NCBI RefSeq assembly: GCF_022288725.1
Contig: NZ_JAKNTA010000003.1
Span: 556,372-620,371, forward strand
Source of the DNA: Kitasatospora sp. A2-31
GTDB lineage: Bacteria; Actinomycetota; Actinomycetes; Streptomycetales; Streptomycetaceae
Length of the DNA: 64,000 nucleotides
Direction: 5' to 3'
Part shown: positions 44,126 to 52,107 of the stretch, piece by piece
How the letters are laid out: each line of letters begins with the position of its first letter
Numbering within the stretch: position 1 is the stretch's first letter
Notes under the pieces: model-generated
The model's input: the letters and a program-made list of their open reading frames with translations, nothing else
The model's database searches: none
Told to the model about the DNA's origin: nothing
Made by a program: the position numbers and the translations under genes

Positions 44126-44905
44126 TCAGGCGCCCTGAAGCTCCTTGAACTTCTTGAAGTCGATCACGCTGTCGGCCGGCGGGGCCTGGACGGTCAGCGG
44201 CTTGTCGAAGTCGCCGAAGTTGACCTGGCCGCTCTCCTTGCCGCCGGACTTCTCGATCCGCACCGGGTAGGGCTTGCCCTCGACCAGGACGTGGATGGTC
44301 GACTCCTCGCCCTTGGCGTCCTTCGCCTTGAGGCTGAAGGTCTTCGCGCCGTTGACGGTGCCGGCCGAGCCCTTGGTGTAGGTGCTCTTGTCGCCGTCGT
44401 CCTCGACGAGCTGCTTGCTCAGCACGGTGAGGTTGCAGACCGAGGAGAGGCTCTTGAAGTCGTCGTCGCTCTCGAAGCCGGTGAGGTAGCGGCCCTTGAA
44501 GAGCTCGGCGGCCTTGGCGCCGTTCGGGCCGCCGACGGCGGTCCACATGTCCTTGTCCGGCTTCAGGAAGGACTGCTTGCCGTCGCTGATGATCTCGAAC
44601 TTGCCGGTGCCGGGCATGCTCATGGTGCCGGTGCACTGGCCCTTGGTGTCAAGTGCCAGGTCCATGGTCATCTTGCCGTCGGCGTCGTTCATCTCGCCGC
44701 TGATCTTCACCGAGGAAGCGGTGGCCAGGGCGTCCTTCGCCTGCTTCTGGATCTCGTCGGCGCTCAGCTTGTCGGTGTCCAGCTTCGGCACCGCGGCCGC
44801 GGCCGGGGCCGCCGCCTTGCTGTCCTTGGAGTCGCCGCACGCGGCCGTGCCCGCTGCCAGCAGCAGGCAGATCGCGGCGGTACTGACAAGGCGCTTGGAG
44901 AGCAT
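44126..44905 (-). CDS. Lipoprotein (LppX/LpqN-like putative)
   Basis: A 259-residue exported lipoprotein. The signal peptide LVSTAAICLLLAAGTAAC ends with a lipobox (GTAAC; Cys at about residue 23). After a Lys/Ala linker, ADEIQKQAKDALATASSVKISGEM and later strands (LKAKDAKGEESTIHVLVEGKPYPVRIEK) recall the LolA/LppX-like fold of actinobacterial lipoproteins. The family may carry lipids, but this is inference. ATG at 44905. Lysine is frequent for this genome, as in other surface lipoproteins. Confidence 0.87.
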   Translation of the reverse strand: MLSKRLVSTAAICLLLAAGTAACGDSKDSKAAAPAAAAVPKLDTDKLSADEIQKQAKDALATASSVKISGEMNDADGKMTMDLALDTKGQCTGTMSMPGTGKFEIISDGKQSFLKPDKDMWTAVGGPNGAKAAELFKGRYLTGFESDDDFKSLSSVCNLTVLSKQLVEDDGDKSTYTKGSAGTVNGAKTFSLKAKDAKGEESTIHVLVEGKPYPVRIEKSGGKESGQVNFGDFDKPLTVQAPPADSVIDFKKFKELQGA

Positions 44906-45053
44906 CGGGATTTCCTTACTCGACGCGAGGGGGCGCGTCCGAACGAGTGATGGTGGGCCCTCAGTATGCTCGACGGTCCCTTTCCCGGATCTTGCGGCCG
45001 GGCCCCGTTACCAGTTCCTGATGCAATCGTGCCGTTGCCGCCCCCGGGAACGG

Positions 45054-45089
45054 CGAAAGGCCCGGAGGACGGATCCTCCGGGCCTTTCG
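45054..45089 (-). terminator. Hairpin terminator of initiator tRNA
   Basis: A 16-bp perfect stem (CGAAAGGCCCGGAGGA and its complement) with a four-base loop, ten bases after the tRNA 3' end on the minus strand. Confidence 0.85.
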
Positions 45090-45098
45090 GCTACTGAG

Positions 45099-45172
45099 TA
45101 GCGGGGACAGGATTTGAACCTGCGACCTCTGGGTTATGAGCCCAGCGAGCTACCGAGCTGCTCCACCCCGCG
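45099..45172 (-). tRNA. Initiator tRNA-fMet (anticodon CAT)
   Basis: Acceptor CGCGGGG pairs with CCCCGC but leaves the first pair mismatched (C1, U72), and the anticodon stem carries three G-C pairs (GGG/CCC next to loop CTCATAA). Both are initiator features. CCA is not encoded. Confidence 0.95.
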
Positions 45173-45291
45173 TCGGTGAACACAACAATACGGGGAAGTC
45201 GCGCGGATGGGAAATCGGTTCCTCGGCAGGCCGGTGCAGCCGGTCCCGGCCGTGCGGTTCCCGGGCCCCGGGCCCCGGGCCCCGGGCGGTC

Positions 45292-46707
45292 TCAGGCGGC
45301 CGCGGTCCCGGCGGGGGCGGCGCGGGGCCGGCGCGCGGAGTGGCGGACGGTCCGGGCCCGCGCCCAGGCCGCGAACCCGACCAGCGCGGCGAAGCAGGGC
45401 ACCATCAGCACCGCGTAGACCAGCAGGAAGCCGTGGGTGCCGAGGTCGGCCGCGGCGTTCCAGGTGCCGTGCAGGGCCATGGACAGCACCAGCCCGGTCG
45501 GCGCGGCCAGCCGGGCCAGCCAGCGCCGGCCGGTGGTGAGGGTGACGGCCAGACCCAGCCCGGTCAGCGCGGTGAACAACGGGTGGGCGAAGGGGGAGAG
45601 CAGGGCGCGCAGGACGAAGGTCTGCACCGTGCTGTCGAAGTCGCGCAGGCTCGGGGTCGCGCCGAGCCCGATGCTGTCCAGCCGCTGCTGCTCGTCGTCG
45701 CTGAAGGCCCGGCCCAGGTAGAGCGCGTTCTCGGTGAAGGCGAAGCCGCAGGCGGTGACCCCGCCGAGGACCACCCCGGCGGCCAGGGTGCGGGGGCGGG
45801 CCCGGGCCCGCGGACGGTCGTGGGTCAGCGGGTACGGGCGCAGGTAGGGCAGCGGCCGCAGGTAGGGCCGCAGCCGGCCGCGGGCGTTCGGTACGGCGGT
45901 CCGGCGGGCGTACGGGCGGGGCCGGCCGGCGCCGGGCAGCGGGCGCAGCACGCTCGCGCAGGGGCGGTCGGTGGTGCGGTGGCCGCGGCAGGGGAGCTGC
46001 CGGCCGATCGGGACCAGCAGCAGGAGCAGCGCCGCCCCCTTGGCGCTCTCCTCGATCACCGGGGTGACCAGGTCCGCGCCGAGCGCCTCGCCCAGGCTGC
46101 CCTGGTGGGCGGTCAGGTAGTCGGCGGTCCAGCCGTTGGCGAGGATCGCGACGGTGGTCGCCGCGAAGGCGCCCCAGCCGAGGCAGAACACGGTGTGCCG
46201 CAGCGGCACCCGGGCGGTCTGGTTGAGCCAGGCCAGGCCGCCGAGCACGAAGGGCAGCGGGACGGTCGCCAGGCCGAGGCCGACCAGCAGTCCGGTGGTG
46301 CCGGTCTGGCGGTGCACCAGGTGCAGGATCAGCACGCCGCAGCCGGCCAGGGCCAGGACGGCGCCCGCGGTGGCGGAGGAGATGGCGAGCGAGCGGCCGG
46401 CGCGCCGCCGACGGGGGGCGGGGCCGGCCGGCGGGCCCGGGGCAGCGGCTCGCGGGGCGGTCGGGGCAGCGGCGGGCGGGGCGGCGCCCGACGGGGTGTC
46501 GGGCGGGCCGCTCCCTTGCGGAACGGCCGGCGGCGGGGGCTGCGATGGGGGCTGCGGCGCGAGGGCGGGCGGCCAGGGCACGAGCCGGTGCGCCCGGCGC
46601 CCCCGGGGCCCCGGGATGGTCCGGGTGCCGGCGGGGCGCGTGGGCACCGCTCGGTCGTCGGCGGCGTGGGCCGTGGCCCGGTTCCCGCCGCCGGACGGGC
46701 TGCTCAC
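45292..46707 (-). CDS. PrsW family intramembrane metalloprotease
   Basis: A 471-residue membrane protein. A Pro/Ala-rich cytoplasmic N-terminus of about 105 residues precedes at least eight helices. PrsW motifs are present: PVIEESAKG (EExxK, near residue 216), FAFTENALYL, a helix with SPFAHPLFTAL, and HGTWNA. PrsW proteins cut membrane proteins such as anti-sigma factors. Between the EExxK helix and the next one lies an unusual Arg/Pro/Tyr-rich loop of about 60 residues (241-300). GTG at 46707 is the likely start. Confidence 0.9.
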   Translation of the reverse strand: MSSPSGGGNRATAHAADDRAVPTRPAGTRTIPGPRGRRAHRLVPWPPALAPQPPSQPPPPAVPQGSGPPDTPSGAAPPAAAPTAPRAAAPGPPAGPAPRRRRAGRSLAISSATAGAVLALAGCGVLILHLVHRQTGTTGLLVGLGLATVPLPFVLGGLAWLNQTARVPLRHTVFCLGWGAFAATTVAILANGWTADYLTAHQGSLGEALGADLVTPVIEESAKGAALLLLLVPIGRQLPCRGHRTTDRPCASVLRPLPGAGRPRPYARRTAVPNARGRLRPYLRPLPYLRPYPLTHDRPRARARPRTLAAGVVLGGVTACGFAFTENALYLGRAFSDDEQQRLDSIGLGATPSLRDFDSTVQTFVLRALLSPFAHPLFTALTGLGLAVTLTTGRRWLARLAAPTGLVLSMALHGTWNAAADLGTHGFLLVYAVLMVPCFAALVGFAAWARARTVRHSARRPRAAPAGTAAA

Positions 46708-46834
46708 CCGGCACAGGGTAGGCCAAGGCACCGGCCCGCCGGGAGGACTCGGGACGGATCCGCCCGGGCGGGTCGGCCGGACGGGGGCCCGGGGAGCCGG
46801 TGCGGGGCCGCCGGGTCGAACACCCGGCGGCGGC

Positions 46835-47665
46835 TCAGCGGCGGCGGAACAGCAGGTCGTGGACCACGTGGCCCTTGGCGAGCCCGGCCCGTTCGAACTT
46901 GGTGACCGGCCGCCAGTCCGGCCGCGGCGCGTAGCCGGGGATGCTGCCGTCCGGGTGGTCGGCGGGCTCCAGCCAGCCGGTGCCGTCGCCCTCCGGGTGC
47001 AGGTTCTCCAGCTCGGGCGAGGCGGAGAGCACCTCCAGCATCTGCTCCGCGTACGGCTCCCAGTCCGTGGCGCAGTGCACCAGGGCGCCCGGGGCGAGCC
47101 GCGGCAGCACCAGGTCCAGGAAGCTCGACTGGACCAGGCGGCGCTTGTGGTGCTTGGGCTTGGGCCACGGGTCGGCGAAGTAGACCCGCAGGCCGGCCAG
47201 CGAGGCGTCGGGCAGCATGTCGCGGAGCAGGATCACGGCGTCGCCTGCGGCCAGCCGGACGTTCTCCGAGCCGTCGCGCTCCAGCATGCCGAGCAGGTTG
47301 CCGTGGCCGGGGGTGTGGACGTCGGCGGCCAGGATGCCCATCGCCGGGTCGGCGGCGGCCATCGCGGCGGTGGTCTCGCCCATGCCGAAGCCGATCTCCA
47401 GGGTGACCGGCCGGCCGTCGAAGAGCTCGCGCAGGTCGAGCGGGGTGCCGTCGATCGCGATGCCGTACTTCTCCCAGCCCCGGTCCAGCGCGCCCGCCTG
47501 GGCGTTGGTCATCCGGCCCCGGCGCGGCTGGAAGCTGCGGATGCGCCGCTCGCTGTGCTGGGCCTCGGTGGCCTTGTGCGGGTACATCGGCGCGGGGTAC
47601 GCGGCGGGCGCCGCGGAGAGCCGGGCGGAGGGCGATTGCTGGGGGATCGGGGCGGTGGCAGTCAC
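46835..47665 (-). CDS. trmB: tRNA (guanine-N7-)-methyltransferase
   Basis: A 276-residue TrmB, which methylates G46 in the tRNA variable loop. RRIRSFQPRRGRMTNAQ is the standard N-terminal motif, LEIGFGMGETT binds SAM, FADPWPKPKHHKRRLV is the diagnostic PWPKxxHxKRR segment, and the end is FERAGLAKGHVVHDL. The start is uncertain: GTG at 47665 or TTG at 47671. It stands alone between the PrsW-like gene and the L-2-hydroxyglutarate oxidase. Confidence 0.95.
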   Translation of the reverse strand: MTATAPIPQQSPSARLSAAPAAYPAPMYPHKATEAQHSERRIRSFQPRRGRMTNAQAGALDRGWEKYGIAIDGTPLDLRELFDGRPVTLEIGFGMGETTAAMAAADPAMGILAADVHTPGHGNLLGMLERDGSENVRLAAGDAVILLRDMLPDASLAGLRVYFADPWPKPKHHKRRLVQSSFLDLVLPRLAPGALVHCATDWEPYAEQMLEVLSASPELENLHPEGDGTGWLEPADHPDGSIPGYAPRPDWRPVTKFERAGLAKGHVVHDLLFRRR

Positions 47666-47759
47666 AATCAACCGAGTCTACGGGGCCGCCCGGCGCGTAC
47701 CGCAGGCCCGGCGGGGCCCTGTGACGCACGCGACGCGGGGGCGCGGAACGCGCGGCGCC

Positions 47760-47794
47760 CGCGCGGGAAGTCGAACGGGCCGACTTCCTGCGCG
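47760..47794. terminator. Hairpin terminator/dispersed repeat
   Basis: A 14-bp stem with one G-T pair (47760-47773 with 47781-47794) and a seven-base loop. It lies after the L-2-hydroxyglutarate oxidase gene and before trmB on the minus strand. The sequence 47775-47793 equals 23932-23950 exactly over 19 bases. Confidence 0.7.
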
Positions 47795-47850
47795 AGCGGC
47801 GTGATCCGGGGACAGGACCTGGTCGCGGGGGCCCGGCCACGCGTCTGCGC

Positions 47851-49086
47851 TCAGCCTCCGGCCTCCCGGGCGGCGAGCGCCCGGCGGGCCACCTCGCGGC
47901 CGATCGGCAGCGAGGCGGTGGCCGCCGGGGAGGGCGCGTTCAGCACGTGCACCAGGCGCCGGGTGGAGCGCGGGTCGTCCGGGTCGAAGCCGGCGAAGGC
48001 GAAGTCGTCCAGCAGCGTGCCGTCCCGGGCCACCGCCTGGGCCCGCACCCCGGCGGCGGCCGGGACGAGGTCCGCCGCGGTCACGGCGGGCAGCAGCCGC
48101 CGGACGGCGGCGGTGAACGCCCGCTTGGAGAGCGAGCGGTGCAACTCGCCGATCTCGTACCGCCAGTGCCGGCGGGCGATCTGCCAGGTGCCGGGGAAGG
48201 CGATCGTGTCGGCCAGGTCGCGCGGGCGGACGGTGCGCCAGTCGTAGCCCTCGCGGGCCAGCGCGGGCACCGCGTTGGGGCCGACGTGCACGTCGCCGTG
48301 GATGCCCCGGGTCAGGTGCACGCCGAGGAAGGGGAAGGCCGGGTCGGGCACCGGGTAGACCAGGCCGCGGACCAGCCCCCGGCGCTTCTCGGTCAGTTCG
48401 TAGTACTCGCCCCGGAAGGGCACGATCCGCACGCCGGGGTCGTCGCCGGCCAGCCGGGCGATCCGGTCGCTGTGCAGGCCGGCGCAGTTCACCAGCACCT
48501 GGCAGCGCAGCTCGCCCGCGGAGGTCTGGAGGGTCACCCCGTCGGCCCGCCGGGCCACGGCCCGCAGCTCGGTGCCGGTGCGCAGCTCGGCGCCGGCCTC
48601 CCGGGCCAGCCGGGCGTAGGTGCCGGCTACGGCCGGGAAGTCGCAGATGCCCGTGGTGCCGATGTGGAGCCCGGCGATGCCGGTGACCTCCGGCTCGTGC
48701 TCGGCGATGCCCGCCCGGTCCAGCTCGGTGACCGGGATGCCGTTCTCCCGGCCGCGCTCGGCGAGCGCGTGCAGCCGCGGCAGCTCGGCCGGGTCGGTGG
48801 CCACGATCAGCTTGCCGGTCACCTCGTACGGGACGTCGTGGGTGCGGCAGAACTCCACCATCTCGGCGGCGCCCGAGACGGCGTACCGGGCCTTGAGCGA
48901 GCCCGGCCGGTAGTAGACGCCACTGTGGATGACCCCGCTGTTGCGCCCGGTCTGGTGCGCGGCGAGGCCGGCCTCCTTCTCCAGCACCGCCAGTCGCAGT
49001 CCGGGCCGTTCCCTGGTCAGCGCGTACGCCGTGGAGAGCCCGACGATGCCCCCGCCCACCACCACGACGTCGTAGTCGTACGTCAC
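47851..49086 (-). CDS. lhgO: L-2-hydroxyglutarate oxidase
   Basis: A 411-residue FAD enzyme of the DAO family. The FAD motif VVVVGGGIVGLSTAYALTR starts the protein; AAHQTGRNSGVIHSGVYYRPGSLKA is the conserved LhgO block; FRGEYYELT and the HLTRGIHGDVHVGPNAVPAL stretch follow. It oxidises L-2-hydroxyglutarate to 2-oxoglutarate, passing electrons to the quinone pool in E. coli. ATG at 49086. No csiD or gab genes are adjacent, so here it more likely repairs the side product L-2-hydroxyglutarate. Confidence 0.95.
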   Translation of the reverse strand: MTYDYDVVVVGGGIVGLSTAYALTRERPGLRLAVLEKEAGLAAHQTGRNSGVIHSGVYYRPGSLKARYAVSGAAEMVEFCRTHDVPYEVTGKLIVATDPAELPRLHALAERGRENGIPVTELDRAGIAEHEPEVTGIAGLHIGTTGICDFPAVAGTYARLAREAGAELRTGTELRAVARRADGVTLQTSAGELRCQVLVNCAGLHSDRIARLAGDDPGVRIVPFRGEYYELTEKRRGLVRGLVYPVPDPAFPFLGVHLTRGIHGDVHVGPNAVPALAREGYDWRTVRPRDLADTIAFPGTWQIARRHWRYEIGELHRSLSKRAFTAAVRRLLPAVTAADLVPAAAGVRAQAVARDGTLLDDFAFAGFDPDDPRSTRRLVHVLNAPSPAATASLPIGREVARRALAAREAGG

Positions 49087-49773
49087 CGCTCGCTCCCCAT
49101 GCGTCCGCCCGGGTCCTCCCTCCGCGCCCGCCGCCGGGCGGGAGGGGCCCGACCCGCCGATGCTGCCACGGCGCGCGGTACCGGTCGAGGGGGCCTCCGG
49201 GCCCGTCCCGGAAACCCCCTGGGTGCCCGCCGCTCGGTGCGGGCCGTGGTCACGGGCGAGTCCGGACTCGGCTCGGCCCTACGGGCGTCGAATCCGGAGC
49301 AGCCCCCGCCCGCGCACCGGGCACCCGGGCGCTCCGCCTCCCGAGATCAAGGTGGCGGCGGTGTTGTTGTCCGGTTCACCGCGCCCCGCTGGGGGCACTC
49401 CACGAAGTAACCGCCGCCGTCGCACCGGGAGGTGCGGAATCCTCTGCGCGCATGGGTGTCCAGAGGTCCGGATCGGCTGAGGTGACGAGCTGTTCCACCG
49501 GCCGAGCTGCAACGGCCCGAAGGCCGGCGGCGGGACTCGGAACCGCGACCCGCCCATGAACGGTGGAAGCGACCTCCGCCCGGGCACCTGGACGGGGGAG
49601 AGCATAGCCCCGCCCCTCCCGGCCGTGCACCCGGATATCCGTCCGCCCCTCCGCGGCCGCCCCTCCGCGGCGGCCCCCCCCGTCGGCGCCCCTACGCCGA
49701 GCGCCCTCCACCGAGCCCCCCGCCTGCGCACCACCCTCCACCGGCGGCCCGCAGCCGTGCCGGGCCGGCCCCG
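49087..49773. other. Intergenic region without a supported gene
   Basis: About 690 bp. Several overlapping open frames exist on both strands, but none shows a steady third-position GC bias, a ribosome site or a known domain. The best on the minus strand ends at 49376. A C-rich, low-complexity stretch lies at 49640-49690. Confidence 0.6.
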
Positions 49774-51198
49774 CTACGCCGGGGCGACGATCACCGCGCG
49801 GGCCCGTTCGGTCAACTCCCGGACCCTGCGCTCGCCCTGGAACGGTTCGAGCCGGCGGAGCATCTCGACCACGTACTCGCGGCTGCGCTGGGAGGAGATC
49901 CGCCCGGCCACCTCGACGGCGCGCTCGCCGGCGGCGACGGCCGCGTCCAGGTTGCCGGCCTCCGCCTCGGCCATCGCGGAGACGACCAGCCGCAGTCCGT
50001 GCGAGCGGACGAAGCCCTCGGTCGGCCGGGCCAACGCCTCACGGGTGAACTGCCGGACCTTGGAGGGCACTCCGAGGTCGCGGAAGCACTCGGCGGCGTC
50101 GGCGGCGAGCCGGTCGTAGGCGTAGAAGTCGATCCACGCCGGATCGGGATCCCCGGCGCGTGCCCGCTCGAGTGCGCTCTCCGCCGCGCCGAGCGCCGTC
50201 GCACACGCCGCGGCATTGCGGGCCTTGGCCTGGGCCCGTGCCTCGACCAGGTGGAAGAAGCTCATGGTGCGGGCGGTGGCCAGCCCCCGGTTGCGCTCCA
50301 GTGCGGCCTGGGCGAGGTCGACGGCCTCCTCGGCGAAGCCCCGGTAGCCCGCCTGCAGGCTCATCGAGGCCAGGACGTAGCCGCCGAGCGGCACGTCGGC
50401 GGCGGCGCGGGCCAGGCGCAGCGCCTGGATGTAGTAGCGCTGGGCGGCCTCGTGCTGGCCGGTGTCGAAGGCCATCCACCCGGCCAGCCGGGTGAGTTCG
50501 GCGGTGGCGCCGAAGAGCGCCCGCCCCACCGCGTCGCTGTAGGAGGCCAGCAGCAGCGGCGCCGCCTCCACCCGCAGGCACTCCGGCACCATCGACGAAC
50601 GCCAGTCCCCGCCGCCGTACTTGGAGTCCCAGCGGCGGGCCTCCTGGGCGGCCTCGCGGAGCTTCGCGGCGTCCGAGTGGCCGACCCGGTAGGAGCCGGC
50701 GTCGGCCGGCGTCCGGACCTCGCGGGCCACCGAGCCGTCCGCCGGGGTGATCAGCCAGCGGGAGACCGGGGTCGCGTACGCCGCCACCGAGAACGTCCCG
50801 GCCAGGCTGTCGCTCCAGCGGCCGCCGCCGGAGCCGCGGCGCAGGTCGAGGTCGACCCGCCAGAGGTCGGTGGCGGAGCGGACCGCCTCGGAGACCTCCC
50901 GCGGGAAGGCCAGGCCGAGTTCGGGCGCCGGGTCGGTGTCGCCGAGGCCGATCTCCTCCAGCGGCACCGGCCGGCCGAGCTTGCCGCCGATGGCGGTGGC
51001 GATCAAGTGCGGGACCGGCCCCTGCGGGACCATGCCCTTGCTGACCCAGCGGGCCACCGAGGTCTTGTCGTAGCGCAGCGTCAGCCCGCGTTGGGCGCCG
51101 AGGTCGTTGACCCGGCGGGCCAGGCCGGCGTTGCTGATCTGCGCGAGGGTCAGGAGCGTGCCGAGCCGTTCGTTCGGTCCACGTGGGCTGACGGTCAT
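49774..51198 (-). CDS. NsdA-like regulator with HTH-type N-terminus and TPR-like repeats
   Basis: A 474-residue soluble protein. The N-terminus ([20 protein letters not shown], then [22 protein letters not shown]) is a degenerate helix-turn-helix. The rest is helical with TPR-like pairs, such as [40 protein letters not shown]. This order matches the streptomycete NsdA-like family of regulators, where NsdA represses sporulation and antibiotic production in S. coelicolor; whether this copy is the orthologue or a paralogue is unclear. ATG at 51198. Confidence 0.8.
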   Translation of the reverse strand: MTVSPRGPNERLGTLLTLAQISNAGLARRVNDLGAQRGLTLRYDKTSVARWVSKGMVPQGPVPHLIATAIGGKLGRPVPLEEIGLGDTDPAPELGLAFPREVSEAVRSATDLWRVDLDLRRGSGGGRWSDSLAGTFSVAAYATPVSRWLITPADGSVAREVRTPADAGSYRVGHSDAAKLREAAQEARRWDSKYGGGDWRSSMVPECLRVEAAPLLLASYSDAVGRALFGATAELTRLAGWMAFDTGQHEAAQRYYIQALRLARAAADVPLGGYVLASMSLQAGYRGFAEEAVDLAQAALERNRGLATARTMSFFHLVEARAQAKARNAAACATALGAAESALERARAGDPDPAWIDFYAYDRLAADAAECFRDLGVPSKVRQFTREALARPTEGFVRSHGLRLVVSAMAEAEAGNLDAAVAAGERAVEVAGRISSQRSREYVVEMLRRLEPFQGERRVRELTERARAVIVAPA

Positions 51199-52107
51199 GG
51201 TGGCGGCGGCACCTCCTGCGGCCTTGTGCGCGGGGCCCGGGCGGCACCGGGCCGTAGCTGCTGTACCTAGAGTAGTCGGACGCGTTCCGAGGGTTAAGAG
51301 GCCGCATTCCGGATGGCGGGATCGCGCACCCGGCGCCGGGCCCCCGGCGGCCCGCGGGGCGGCCCGGCGGGTTGGTCCGGACCGCTCGGAACCGGCCGGG
51401 GGCGGGGCGGGCGGCCGCGCGCCGGAGCGTCGTGCTCCGGTCCCGTGTCGATGTGCGCCCGGGCATGCCCCCTGGCCCGACCGGCCGGTCGGCGATTCGC
51501 TGGTGGTCGTGGGTCGGCCCGCCGTCGAGGACCCGGCGGGCCGGGGGATGCCGCCGTCTCAATCCCCGCGGACGGCGGCGGAGTCCGGGAGGGCATGCGG
51601 ATGCCCTCCCGGGCCGGACGGCGCCTTTCGGCCATCTCGCGATGGCCATGCCAAGGCGGCGGTGCGGGGCGGTCCGGGCCGAGGAGGGGGAGGCCCGGCC
51701 CGCCCCGGCGGGGGCGGATCCGCGGTGCCGGCCGGTCAGTGTGCCGCGGCCCGCCGGTGGGTACTCCGGGGACCGTGCCGGGGCCTGCCGGTGGGTGCTC
51801 CGGGGACCGTGCCGGGGCCTGCCGGTGGGTGCACCGGGCCTACCGGGCCCGCGCCGGGGCCCGCGGCGGGCCGTGTCGGGACCGCCGCAGACCTCCGCCG
51901 GACCTTCCGGACGCCGGCCGCGGACGCTGGGCCGCCGCCGGGCGGAAACGACAACTCCGGTCCCGGGACGGCCGACCGGTGGCACGATGTCTCCTGACGG
52001 TGCGCCGGATCGCGTGGGCGGCCGCCGCGGTGCGCCATGGGCCGGCCGGGGCTGCCCGGCGGGCGGACGCGCCGCGCGGCGGCAGGTCCTCGTCCGGTGG
52101 AGGCGCG
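51199..52107. other. Long divergent intergenic region with hairpin
   Basis: About 900 bp between the NsdA-like gene and the synthetase-like gene. A perfect 12-bp hairpin (CCGGGAGGGCAT, loop GCGG) sits at 51585-51612, and a 34-bp tandem repeat at 51741-51840. Open frames are present because of the high GC, but none has a convincing start, and no short precursor-peptide gene was recognised. Confidence 0.65.
51741..51840. repeat. 34-bp tandem repeat, about three copies
   Basis: Units start at 51741, 51775 and 51809 with GTGCCG-GGCC-GCCGGTGGGT and end CTCCGGGGACC. The first differs from the second at three positions; the third is cut to 32 bp with two changes. Confidence 0.92.

Noticed and set aside
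49376..49741. 121-residue minus-strand frame in the spacer
   Set aside because: Third-position GC is not sustained, there is no ribosome site, and the N-terminal half is low-complexity Gly/Arg.
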